From Mansonella perstans (lineage: Eukaryota; Nematoda; Chromadorea; Rhabditida; Onchocercidae): a stretch of 64,000 nt of DNA. The position numbers and the translations under genes are program-made. Each line of letters starts with the position of its first letter. The stretch's first letter is position 1. Where the stretch lies: NCBI GenBank assembly GCA_037074765.1, contig JBAMDO010000106.1, positions 186,001 through 250,000 of the forward strand, given 5' to 3'. This document shows, in pieces, positions 39,601 through 51,743 of the stretch. The notes under the pieces were generated by a model, which worked only from the letters and a program-made list of their open reading frames with translations, made no database searches and was not told the DNA's origin.

Positions 39601-41639
39601 TAACTATTATATTTTCTGTCTCATTGAACTGTTAATTTTTTAAATGTTATTCTTCATTCGACGATATTAATAATTCTCGCGCTTATCATGAAGATCATCT
39701 GTTTCCTGCACTTTTTTAAAATTAATTCACAAAATTCAAGCAAACAATGAAAGTTTTTGGCTCTTCTATCTTTGTTCATTTCTATTTTGTCTAGTATAAC
39801 ATACTAGAAGTAAATTAATTCAACAAATTAAAAGTTTATTTTATTTTTCGCTATTCTACTTACTTTCTCTGTAAGATAATTCGAATGTTGGCAGAGAATG
39901 ATACGAATAATTTCTACAAGGTAATAGTCCTCAAATGTCATGTTTTCGCTTATATTTGTTGTCTTGTGATTTCTAAAACTTTTATAAAATCAATTCAATT
40001 TCTTCATGGAATTTTTTGATTACTTTTTGTGATACATAAGAATTGATTGATTGTATAAAATAAGTATTTATCATTTACATCAAGTATACTTTTGTCTTTT
40101 CCTCTAATTAATAATTTGTACGGAAATAGTTGCAATTAAAAATTCATTTCTTCTTTGACTTCTGGCTAGACAATTTTCATGATTTAATTCCTTAATAACA
40201 ATACATTCATTACAATAAAGTTCAGTTGCATTGTTTAGTTTTTTTTTTTCATTACAGAGTTATTATATAGAATGAGCCAAATATTTTTTTTTTTTTTAGC
40301 ATATATTTTTTAGTCGGAGAATTTTGGAATATTTGAAAGAGAATGTTTATGGTTTGAGTGTGAAATTTAGGAGTTAATTGCATCATAAATGTTGTTACCT
40401 TTAACAGTTCGCGAAAATGGCTACAAATAGTATCGTTTTTCCATCATTTCACCAAATTTTTCATACTTGCTTTATGGCTCATAAATGTCAAACATCTACG
40501 ACACCAGGCAAGTTTCTGTCATTCTTTTTTGTTTTTTTGTTTTTTTTTTTTGAATTTAACAGTTTGTCATGTGGCGTAACATGTGTAACATTGATAAGAT
40601 TGAAAGCGATCACTGCTATTCATTGATATATCATTTACTTTAATCTATATGATTAATTGTTAAAATTTTATCACAGATATCTTTCATTCACTATTTTACT
40701 GTTGTCGTTGTACTATTTCATGGTACATTTCAAATGAACTGTGTAATGTTGTAAAATGTTCCATTTTTTTTTTTTTTTTTTTTAAACTAAAATATAAATT
40801 GATTAGCATTCCATTAAATTTTGTAACAAAGCTGTGTATTATTTTATTTATTATTTCTGCTATCATTTGAGTGATTCTTTGAGCCGAATAATTTATTCTG
40901 TTAAACTATGAAGTTATTAATTAGTAATATTCCAAAAAAAAATCATATATTATTAATCTATCAAAATTTTTTAAAACTGATTTTTTCTTCTCATTCACCA
41001 AATCATAGAACTGTATTTTAGCTTATATCAAATTTGTGGCAGCAGTTTTGATCATTGCCGCGGTGTTAACATTCTTCGCCTTCTTCCTCAATCTATTTGG
41101 TTTGCGAACCCAGGATTTACATAGGAAATATATTTTCTATAGATTTGCCACTTATCTTTCTCTATTGGGAGGTTAGTGTTTTTCTTATCATTTCACCATC
41201 ATATCAGTTTGCCTATATCACTTTGTCAAATATTATTACATATGCAATTTACTAGTTTTATTTCAAAGTACAAAAAAGGACAAATAATATCAAAATTTTC
41301 ATCTTTTATTTTGTTTCTATTGAACAATAAATGAAACTTCTCTTTTAAATTAGATAATTTTAATTAATTTATTGCAAGAAAGAAGTTTCATAAAAATATT
41401 CAGTGCATATTTCAGTATTGCTAGAGCTCACGTCTTTAATTGTGTTTCCCGTATGTTTTTACGTTGAGATGAAAAATTTCGGTTATCGAAATTGGGAATT
41501 CGATTGGTCGTACGGTGTTGCATGGGGTGCAACACTTTTTGCGTTTGGTGCATCATTGTTATTGATATGTGATAAGGAACATGAAGAAGTGTATTTCAAA
41601 GAAAAAACAATATACAATCCACCACCGGAATTGAAATAA
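36642..41639 (+). CDS. vab-9: Claudin-superfamily four-TM protein, VAB-9/TMEM47 type
   Basis: Junction-associated membrane protein; in worms the VAB-9 family acts at adherens junctions in epidermal shape. Exons: 36642-36695, 37080-37269, 41022-41171, 41416-41639 (205 aa). TM1 is residues 19-37. The first loop has the claudin signature: W40, GLW (50-52), C55 and C74. TM2 follows AYIKFVAAVL, TM3 runs through LLGVLLELTSLIVFPVCF, and TM4 is in SYGVAWGATLFAFGASLLLIC, close to the TMEM47 phrase for that helix. The PLK just before TM1 also fits TMEM47. The tail is acidic, with YFKEKTIYNPPPELK. An acceptor (TTATTTGCAG) ends 19 nt before the ATG. AATAAA stands at 41705. Intron 2 (37270-41021) is long and repeat-filled. 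The symbol is by family resemblance; another member of the claudin group is possible. Confidence 0.72.
38095..38590 (+). repeat. GTCAATA-based satellite in vab-9 intron 2
   Basis: Built from AAGTCAATAAGTAAGTCAATGT-like short units, arranged at the right in a higher-order repeat of about 97 bp. Many units contain AGTAAGT. Confidence 0.92.
38945..39475 (+). repeat. Tandem repeat of about 107 bp in vab-9 intron 2
   Basis: Four to five units, for example from CTACCGGGAGGAAATATAGA through TTCTTGCAGAAA. The middle units are near identical and the outer ones diverged and shortened. Each well-kept unit contains AAATTTTTCAG. Confidence 0.9.
40417..40508 (+). other. Possible alternative first exon of vab-9
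   Basis: An acceptor (TTTAACAG) ending about 40409 is followed by an ATG at 40417 and 92 open bases up to AG/GCAAGT, a good GC-type donor. It ends in phase 1, the phase exon 41022 requires. It cannot be a cassette after exon 2 because that frame meets a stop. A product from it would lack TM1 and the claudin loop. Confidence 0.3.
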
Positions 41640-41844
41640 TTTTTGTTACTGAAATGAAATTTCTATGAATTGCATTTGAACAAATTCTTTTGGGATTTAT
41701 TCACAATAAATTGTAACAATAACAATTTTAGTTATTAATAATAAACAGTGACAATAACAATCGTAGTTTATATGCAGTGATTAAAATTATGTTTACTCAA
41801 ATACTTGAGTGTTTTTAAATTGGAAAAATTTTCAAAAAATTCAG

Positions 41845-42055
41845 CTGAGGAATCATTTTTTTTTTGTGAATAAAGTTGCAATATCAGTTAAAGAGATATA
41901 TAATTCCAAGTATTCCAGAAAATTCAGCAGACGAATTGGTTTTTTTTAGGGATAAAGCTGCAATATTAACTAAAGAGATGTGTAATTCCAAGTATTCCAG
42001 AAAATTTAGCAGACGAATTGATTTTTTTTAGGGATAAAATTACAACATAAGTTAA
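41845..42055 (+). repeat. Tandem repeat of about 90-98 bp
   Basis: Two and a half units with the shared phrases AATTCCAAGTATTCCAGAAAA and AGCAGACGAATTG. Confidence 0.85.
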
Positions 42056-44037
42056 AAAGATATATAAATGTTTTTTTTTGGCTAAAGTAGCATTTTTTTT
42101 TTTAGCCTTCATTTATATCGCTTGTCGTTCAGTCGGTGATGTAAGCATTTTTTTTTTGTGATAGCTAATAGAACTCATTGCTTCCATATGGTGACAAAGT
42201 TTTATTAAAAATGTTTTAATTAAGCTTATTGCATTGTATATTATGTGCATTATATTTCTGCATCTTTGTGTATAATTCAATCGCTGCTGTGTAAATTTTC
42301 ATGTCAGTTGAGCTTACTTCTTTTTAAATGATATTTTTCTTCTATTTTATAATCGGCTAATTATAAATTATTCAAACAAAGCAAGATTCATTGCAATTTT
42401 GCAAAGATACAAAGCAATTTCAAATTAATATCTCTTAATAGCAAAGAAAATTTTACACATGTGAATTTTGGTTGAAATTATAAAAAAGTTTCTTTGAAAG
42501 ATTTTTTTAAAAATTACTATGTAATAGTAGTAGAAATAGATAGGAAATGATCAGGAAACGGAAGTTAAAATTTTTTGATTGATACTATAAGTTGAACCTT
42601 TTTCCCAAATTTTTAGTCTATTTCACTAATTTATTTCCTTTGCCTAGAAAAAAGAAACAATTTTTCGACAATGTCATTTTTCTGTTGTTATTTCGGAAAA
42701 TGAATTTTCCTGTTTTTAACTGAATTTGTAATATTATGTGAAAATTATCGTTATAAAGTAATAAACAAAATTTATCATCGAATGATGACACCAACTGTAA
42801 CAACTCTAAGAGTGTTTGATTAAATAAATAAATAATTGTTATTTTGAAATTCAAGTTAAACTTTTTTCAATTGCAATTTTTTGCAACTGCAGTTAACATG
42901 TTTATTGACAATTTATTGATTTTTAAAGATCAATGACTGTCAGATGATTTCATGTATACTTCAAATTATTTATGGTTTATGTTTTTACTAAATTTTTTTT
43001 TTTCATTTCATTTCTTATAATCTTCAAATCTTTTGAATGACGTGGATAATTTCATTTTTGAGAGACTTATTTGAATTCTATTTTTCTTTTCACTTTTATT
43101 GAATGTCAAGTTTTTTTATATTACTTGACTCTTGAATAAAAGTGCAATTGCATCAAAATTAGTACTGTAATGGCCTAGATAATAGAGGGACCAGAATGGA
43201 ATGAAGCGGAAATTAAACAAAAAGTAATGGTTAAATTGATTTGCTGCATGTTTCCTTCCATGATTATCGATGATTTTTTTTCAATTAGCCAAGCAATCTT
43301 TTTAGTTCAGAATTTGCAAATTTTATCATTTATTATTAATTGCTTCCTTCTCATTTTCATTTAAAATAATTTGGAAATGGTTAAAAGATTAGATTTCAAA
43401 AACGATTCATCTGCCATTTTCCATGCAAATTGTCTGTGTCAACTTGTGGTATGCGTTAATTGAATCACGTCCGTCATACACTATTGTATAATTCCGCAAC
43501 ATAAAAATCCAAACATTTGCTGCAATTAATAAATTGTATAACAAAATTTAGCTGAAATTTAAGCAAAAAGCTGCCACTTCTGGGAAATTCCAAGAGAAAA
43601 CGTAATTTTATGTAAATCTCCCACTGTTAGGTATATGTAAAAAAAGTTTAGGCTATTAGAATATCCAAGTGAAAAAATAAAATCGAATGAGTTAAAAAAA
43701 AAACCATTCATTGTTCTGTATCTTTCTGTTATAACACCATTTTAACCATATTTGGATCTGATAAATATGTGAATCTATCAATCAATAAGATACAATCAAT
43801 AAGATACAATGCGTGAAATAATTTCGGTTCACTCAATGAAAGATATTTTAACGAACAGTTCAGTGACCTTTAAAGGTCATATAATTGGAATAAAATCAAA
43901 AAAAAACACATTTAAGCCTAAATAGGAATATTCAAGTTGACAAGAAAGCAAATTTTTAAGTGCATATACAAAGACGCCAAATTTTTGTGAGAAAAAAAAA
44001 ATTGTAATTAAAATTTTGATAAGTAACGCCTGCTTAA

Positions 44038-44077
44038 TTTTCAAATTCATGTGATCATGATCATATGAATTTGAAAA
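44038..44077. repeat. 40-bp palindrome with one mismatch
   Basis: The half-site TTTTCAAATTCATGTGATCA pairs with the following 20 bases except at one position. It is followed by further AATCATATAAATG phrases to about 44113. Confidence 0.9.
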
Positions 44078-45269
44078 TCATATAAATGAAAATCATATGA
44101 ATCATATAAATTTGGAAAAAAAAATGTGAGCATTGGGATAGAAAAATTTTAAAAAAAAATTTATTAAAGTAAATGAAAAAAATGGAAAGAAATCAAATTC
44201 AGTGAAAAAGAAATAAAAGATTAGCTGAAATGTCAGAGATTGGTCACTAAGATGGATAATAATGGCGAAAGCAATAAATGATAACAGACTAAAACATTTT
44301 TTTACCATTAAATAAAATATAAAATTTGTCATCTTTTTAAAATTGCATTAGCTCAAAGAAATTTCGATCAAACTACTTTAATAAACTCTTTTAAAAAATT
44401 TTTCTACCTAATGCTCACACGGGCTCAAGCTGTATGCAGCAATGTAATTTGCATTTATTGCTACAGTTTAATCCCGAAGAAGACAATTAATAACAAACAT
44501 GAAGATATCAGAAAAACTTCGAAGAGTTGAAAATTAGAACATATTTTCATTAGTAATTTGAAAGATTTTAAAATATGGCAGTGCAGAAGAAATAAATGGC
44601 AACTTCAATAACATAAAGTACGTAGAAAATAGATAATATCTATGGCAAGATGCATATGCATGAATATAATGAAAAGACTGACTAGTAATAAATAGTCAGT
44701 GTCCATTAATTTGAATAATTGGTCCTCAAAATTGCAGAAAACATAAATAAAAAAATGGAAAGAAACCTGAATAATATAGACTATATGAGCAAATGTTTTA
44801 TAAAAGACCATATATACAATGCATAAGGTATTGTAAAATGAAGAAATGTTTTTGATAAAAGATAGACGAGAAAAAAGCTAAAACAAGATGGATAAGAACA
44901 CAAGAAAAGAAAGACTGCAAATATAATATCTTAATGAAAGAAGGATATTTTAAAATGCAATAGAAATTATAATAAGAATTGCAGTCAAACTGCTGCAAAT
45001 ATATTTGTAGCAAATGAAGAAAACAAATCTGCATAAGCCTAGAACAATAAGTATGAAAACAACAACAAAGAGTATAAGCAATTAGACTGATAGAAATGAT
45101 TTTTCATTTGAATGCAGTATAATATATGGCAATATGCACTAAACAAAAATATACAACGGGACACATTAGCGTTTGGAAGAATTTCAAAGATAATTTTGCG
45201 AAATCGCGTTTAAATTAAACAACATAAATACCGCAAACAACGCTATATCCATCTGTGTTTTGTGAACAA

Positions 45270-47245
45270 TTACTCTTCTTTCCAATTCTCGGCGAATTCA
45301 GATCCCTCACATTCTGATGTATCATGAAACCACTCTTCCACATCTTCATATGTTTTTATTGGTCGTTCCTCTAGTAATGCCTCACATAACTTGCAAAAAT
45401 GAAATCTGAAATATTACCGATTTCAAGGAATATATGATTTCGACTGACTGTATCTACCTAAAATTGCTATTGATAACCGTCACTTACTAGACCCTTTTTC
45501 TATAAAATCAAATGCAAACCTGTATCCGATATTTTGATATGCTCGAACCCAACCATCACGACGCCATTTGAAATATTCCAAATAAGCTGTTTTATTAAAC
45601 ATCAAGGAAGACAAATAATCGGCCATGGCTTGCGCACTATCAAAATCATCCATAGGTATAAAGGAGTGCGGCGGAACTAAGCTTAAAATTCCTTACAAAT
45701 TACATAAAAAGATGCAGAAATTGACCACAAAGGAGCATAAATACTGAAAATTAATTATCAAAAACCTGACAAAAAACTGAACTAATGATGTCTCATAATT
45801 CTGAATCTATGTGTTTGCCATAGCAAGATTTCAAAAGCAGTAAAAAGACGAAGAAGAATGCGAACTAACTTTTCATAAGTCTTCCGTCTCATAACAATGG
45901 GAACACTCGGTAAATGATATCGACTGAAGTACTTTTCCGTAACATAATTCTTACAAACGGCATTTTCAATTGCAATGTAAAAGTAATTCATTGCACTCAG
46001 GTCATTTTCACATTCAGAAGCTCGCTTACATGAATCACGTTTGAAGGGATTGTCTGCACATTCCCCATATTTATCTATCATTATGTATCTGGAATAATCT
46101 ACTGGAAAAAGTTTTCAAATGATCATCTATTCAATCAAAGGCTAAAAAGTAACATCAGAATAATCATGAAATTTAGGAATAAGCAATCAAGAAATAAATT
46201 TTAAAATAACAGCAAAAAATACACAATTAATTGCATTTCATGAACTGCTTTTAAAACAGTTAAAAAATGCACTGAAAACTCACTTGCCAAGTTTATCAAC
46301 AGCTAGCTCTCTTTTTGAAACTGTATTGCAATTCGATACCAACCAAAATATTGCACCACTTTTATTTTCCAATATTGTTTCTCGATCATAAGGAAGATTT
46401 TCCGATTTGATACCAAGTACTTTATTCATTTCGGGACTAATCCAGTAACCTCCATAAACCCATGGGATATCAGAATCATACCGGTATGTCATAGTCCAGT
46501 TGAAAAAGTTACCTGAAATATAAGTTAAGACAACTTAATACATTAAAATAACCCCTGCGACCAATAAAACAAAAAAAAAAAAAATCACAGGAAACAAACG
46601 AGGTGCATGCAATTGTGCTCTTTGCTGCAGTTTATAATTCGGAGGTGCTTCTACCGTTAAGAATACATAACGTTGCGATGGAGATCTCTTATTAGGTAAA
46701 TCGCTTAAACGAAAATCTTCAGTCATGAAATGGAAAATCACAGCATCAGCCTTGTCAACTAATGATCGATCCACCGTAATAACACATTTATCCTAAATAA
46801 ATACTACAATTTTTCATCGAACATTTTTCTCGCATGTTCAAATCAATAAAACATATTTTATTTATTATCAATATCATTAATAATTTCTCACAATTCTTCA
46901 GAAAATTTCTTTTCCTTCAACAAACCCTTTTAACCCCACCAATTATTAAATTCACTATTCTTTCCTCACAATCATTATGCTTGCCTTTCGCAAAATATGT
47001 TTCTGCAACAAAAAAAAAGGTCAATAGATGCTTACCTTTAAATCAGGACATTCATTCATGAGATGCAAACGACTTTCAGGTAATTCGCTAAAGAATGTTG
47101 TCCATATCAGCATCAATTTTCGTTTTATTTTTATTGGTTGTTGTTGCTCATGCGAATATAGATTTAGCACTACTCTCGGAATGATAAAATACAAAAAACA
47201 GACAACAATACAAGCAATAAGAACTCGAAAACGTGACTGTATCAT
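45270..47245 (-). CDS. Alpha-1,3-fucosyltransferase, GT10 family
   Basis: Golgi type II enzyme that moves fucose from GDP-fucose to GlcNAc on glycans; in nematodes GT10 enzymes make core alpha-1,3-fucose and related antigens. Six exons join in frame: 47245-47036, 46792-46600, 46512-46284, 46088-45870, 45681-45520, 45405-45270 (382 aa). A short cytosolic N-terminus is followed by an anchor (VLIACIVVCFLYFIIP, residues about 8-23). The two GT10 hallmarks are present: NWTMTYRYDSD (139-149) and YIAIENAVCKNYVTEKY (248-264), with VPPHSFIPMDDF after it. The Cys-rich C-terminus (FHFCKLCEALL, then SECEG) is usual for the family. The exon 2 donor (CCTC/GTTTGT) is weak and followed by a T14 run. An acceptor TTTATCAG ends 18 nt before the ATG. 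Which worm fut gene it matches cannot be told by eye. Confidence 0.92.
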
Positions 47246-48516
47246 TTCTGATTCACAGACCAGCTGATAAATAATACAAATTTTCTATAAAAAATATATA
47301 ATCTCGCCCAGTCGCCCAGCTGAAAAACAAAAAAAAAAAGCCGAAGATCATATGTTGAGCTATTTGAACAGCTCAATTCTACCAAATTGACGACGAATAA
47401 GGCGAACAATTTGACTCGGTCATAAAATTGACGATAATAGAATTAACACAACATAATAATTATATGCTCTTAAGCAACCCTTTAAACAACTATCCCTCAT
47501 CTAGAAAAATAATTTCCACGTCCGATTCAATTAATAATCTCGCTTTCAATCTTCGAAATCTAAAATTTACTGTTTATTAGTTGTAAATCATACAATGACA
47601 AATAATCATAGTGAATAAAAATTGTGAAAAAAGTGAGTAAAATTGACAGTGAATAAAAATTTATTTGCAAAATATTGAATTTGTTCATATACCTGCCAGG
47701 ATTATTAAACTAAATTTTTCTAGGAAACTTTCTTACCGGAAAAAAAAAGAATGGAAAAATACTTTTATGGCAAGGAATGAATTAATCAAAGACTTATGTT
47801 CAACGACAACAAAAAGAGATTTTAATACCTCCAAAAATTTTACACTTTGTAACATCATAAACAACTACAATATCCAAAAATCAATTCAAACTGAAACCAA
47901 ATACTCCACAGCTCTCACTATAAGCGGTATTTCATCAAATTTTGTTTTTCTGTTCTCAGAACTTTATTGATTGAGTTGTTAAAATCCACAAAATCCCACT
48001 GATCATATCTGAAATGACACAATGATTAAAGTTAGGAGGTAATGTAGAGATATAGCGGGTAATTGCCTTCAAATCCCTTCGAAAATCAACATCTGCGACA
48101 CTTACCATCTGATAAAATTTTATATCAGCCAATGCAAAAATTTATCTTTTTCGTATATTTTTATATACCACATGAGATATGTCATGTTAACTTTTCAACT
48201 TGATGAAGTTGACTTTTCAAAAATTTCCGACTTGATTTTTTTAAATCATTTATCAACTGCAAAGTTTCTTATACTCTTTTAAAAATGAATTATGGACTCC
48301 AAATTAGAGAAATCACTCGACTGCTTTAACATTATAGCGATTTAAAAAATAGCCTCACTAGCATTTCAGAAAATGTATACAAGTCTTCATATGATTACTG
48401 TTGTTCTACAAGAACTTCCAAAAAATTACTTGTCCAGTTTAACAGTGTTAATCGGGCTTTTATCACAGCGAATTGTTACTAAAAACCTTGAAAACTCAGT
48501 CCGATATCAGTGAAGT
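47246..48516. other. Intergenic between fucosyltransferase and GPATCH3 genes
   Basis: It holds the presumed trans-splice acceptor of the fucosyltransferase (47264-47271). The plus-strand open frame at 47665-47970 is Lys/Asn/Thr-rich with no motif and is probably chance. Confidence 0.5.
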
Positions 48517-51500
48517 TCATCTTAAATTTAAAAATCTTTGAAATAATATATACTTCGTGGCGATTATATGATTGTTCGGTTTAATGAAACCGGTTCGTTG
48601 CAGTTTTTGACCTCGGTATCCCAAGCCTTTTCTTTCATTGCTAGTTTGAGCGCCGCCAACTTCTTCCATTTCTATCGAGACGGTTTCGCGACGTCCCAAA
48701 TTGTGTGGACCAAGACCTAAACCGGGAGACCAACCGTAACTGAAATAAATGATCAAGATTCAACACATATAATTAGTAAACATATGCAATAAATAGTAAT
48801 CGCTTCCTCAGAGACCCGACGATGGTAATTTATAAATTCATTATTAAGACCTTTTCATGATTTTACTACCGATTCCTTTTGTATGGATCTCAAAATCGCC
48901 GCAACCATCAGGAGATAAAGGTCTCTCAATATTTTCGTTGTGCCTTTTGCTTCCCCTCTTCTTGAAAACTGAATGGACAACTTCACCAGTTCTGCAAAGA
49001 ATGAAATGAAAGCAAAGAAATTTTCATTGATGTAAAGCAAGAAAGAAAGTTGTTTCAGATAAATGATATGTGGAAAACTCGTGCAAACTTATAACATAAA
49101 AAAAGAAAAAATCTACAAATAGATCATCGGTGAATACTGCAAATCTCCAGATCATTTTATGCATTCTTTAAATATAAGACATCTTTAAATTTAAATATAA
49201 GAGCATCTTTCTTATGTCATAATTCGTGGTGCAATAACTCTATCAAACTGCAAAGTTTAAAATGTTTTAGTAACTACACTAGCAATTTCTTAACTCACGG
49301 CAACCACAGCAACAAAAAAACCACAATGACAGTGAATTAAAATAAGTCTAGAAACAGGAACGTCCTTAAATCTCTTTTTCACCTCAATTTTTGGTCTTCT
49401 ATCATTTCCACTGACTGCTTTGCATCTAAATCACCATCTTTCCGATCATAATAAATAGAGTAATCAACATCCCAATCATCAGCCCATTTCCAATCGCAAT
49501 CTGTTCCTTCTTCTAATTCGTTCCAAAAAAATGTATCTGTATACCAAACAAGACCTGGTCCTCCTTTCTCCCACGTTATCTGCAAAAACAGTGCTAAAAA
49601 GCAGCGAACTGCATCTTAATTATAACTTTTGCAAAGAAATCGTGAGTGCTAATTGGGAATATTTCCACATGTACTAGCAAAATATTTTGATAGCTCTACC
49701 TCCTGCTCTGTCTCATACTTTCTTGGTTTGGTACGTTCCTGTTCCGTAACATCGTTGTGCAGGGCTTCATGACTGAAACAGACAAATTATCACTCAGAAG
49801 AGCTCAGAGAAATCAATATGTGAATTACAGTCCTTTAATTAAGGAAAACTTAAAAAGTTCGGTTGTAAATCAAAATAAAAACAGATTCTATCAAATTCTG
49901 AAATTCTAACGATTCAATGTTAAATAAAAATTAAGGAGGAAATGATACTATTCTCCTGAAAAGCAAACCGGAAAGCTTACCGTTCCCATTCCTCAAAACG
50001 GTCATCGTTATCCTCTATTTCGCTGTCGTTTCCCGGTTCAAATTTGCTATCAGCTATTTCTTCTGGAGTGCACAAATTTAGATCTCGATAAGAAGATGAA
50101 ATCTTCCGCTCTAAAGATAGAATAAGATGAATAAGCTTCAAAGACTGCTTACTTTCGAAAAATCTTAATAACTTATCTAAATTTTGTCGACCGGTTACAA
50201 GCTGATTTAGAACCATGTTCTTCTTAAACTTCTGTTTTCACAGTATTTTTAGGCACGTAAAAATAATAAAAACGCTCATATAAGAGTGCATGTACCTTTG
50301 CAACCTACGACAGTAGTTTCTTCACTTTCATCGTATTTGAAACATACGGCGCCGTACTTGCCTATTCGCTTTTTTGCTCTAATACCCAATCTTGTAAGAA
50401 CAGTTGGCGGTAATTTGCACAAGCGAATCTAAAATCAATCCTTAACAAATCAGAGAGAATCGTATTGAGATGTTCATAAATTATGTGGAACATACTTATA
50501 TCATTCAATGGATCTAACTACAGAAAAACAATATCAGTTATGCTAAGAAAATTTGCATCAGTTACAGGAAACAATATTTCCAATGAAATAGTTACCTGTT
50601 CAAGAAAGAACTTTGTTGGAGTCCCAACATTTCCAAAAGGCATAAGACTCGGCGGTCTGAGTTCAATAAAGGAACGGAAATCTAAATCTTGACTGCTATC
50701 ATTTGGTGCCTGCAAACGAAGGAATAACCATATATTAAATATAAATTAAAGAATCAAAAAATACGCAGCTAAAATGTGAATCAATAAATTATTTATAATA
50801 ACAGTAAAAACATTTAAAACTGGAGAAAAAGACAATAGTTAAAAAAACTGAAAAACTAAAATTAGCAAGCCAATTCCTGAACTATGCAAAGAATGTAATT
50901 TTTTGTAAACGGTGTGCATCACAATAATCAGAATAAATCGCGGAATGCATCTAACAGAATAAAAATAAAGCAAATACTAATATAAAACAAAAAATAAACC
51001 AAAATATTATAACCTCGTGACTTTTCAGAGGAAAAATGAAGCATTTTAACGGCATCTGAAGTCCTTTATCATCAATCCAGGACTTTAAATGATACTGTCG
51101 GATGCATGCGGCACGCTCTTCTTCACTTTTAAATGAAATTACACAACAGAAATGTTTATATTCCTTGGAAGTCGTTGGTTCGTCTATATTACTATGAACC
51201 TGAAATACAAAATTAATGTTCCAAAATGACTGTGTCACATAATTATTGATAACAAAAACTTATGCTTATGCTAGGTTTTATTTTCAAATTCAACTTACAT
51301 GTATTTCGGGTCGATGTCGATAATGGAAACAGTGAAATCGTTCATTTTCAACATAATCTGAGAAGAAATATCGCAAATGTCGTGCATGATATGTTTTCGG
51401 GATATTGCGGACAATTGCATAAGCTTTAAAAAATTATTATTTTGTCAATGCTCTTGATGCAATCATTATAGAATGAACGATGCAAAAATAACAGAAAAAC

Positions 51501-51743
51501 TCTTATGAGACATTTCTTCAACATATGCACGGAAATTTAGAAAAATAATATAGTGGTTCTCTGGAAATAAAAGTAAATAAATCAAATATGACAGTGTGGG
51601 AAATTTTAAAGCTAATAAGGGCATGAAACATGAAATTATGTGATAAATGCAATTACAATGAGCAAAAACATACTTCGTTCTCCCATTTCGGCATTACTTG
51701 TAGAAGGTGTAATATTAGATTGTACTTCGCCTGCTTCATTCAT
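48517..51743 (-). CDS. G-patch domain protein, GPATCH3 orthologue
   Basis: Nuclear RNA-linked protein with a C-terminal G-patch, which usually activates a DEAH helicase; its exact worm role is unknown. Ten exons join in frame: 51743-51674, 51423-51299, 51199-51014, 50709-50596, 50428-50296, 50110-49981, 49772-49700, 49579-49383, 48991-48851, 48739-48517 (463 aa). The N-terminal part has the GPATCH3 signature AIVRNIPKTYHARHLRYFFS and RFHCFHYRHRPE, then FRSFIELRPPSLMPFGNVGTP. The middle is acidic, with WADDWDVDYSIYYDRKDGD. The G-patch begins at KGIGSKIM, continues YGWSPGLGLG and closes with KGLGYRGQKLQ. About 20 residues after it look unconserved. The acceptor TTTTAAG ends one base before the ATG, which is strong for trans-splicing. 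Exon 9 is defined by the donor AAAAG/GTCTTA, chosen because it alone restores the G-patch frame. Confidence 0.91.

Larger units (their letters stand above)
41640..45269. other. Intergenic between convergent vab-9 and fucosyltransferase genes
   Basis: The two genes point at each other here. It contains the vab-9 3' UTR, two separately listed repeats and many homopolymers. No exon found; open frames at 42618-42854 and 44102-45034 on the minus strand show no family motif. Confidence 0.55.

Noticed and set aside
47665..47970. 101-codon plus-strand open frame
   Set aside because: Asn/Lys/Thr-rich with no motif, single exon between two minus-strand genes; best explained by chance.
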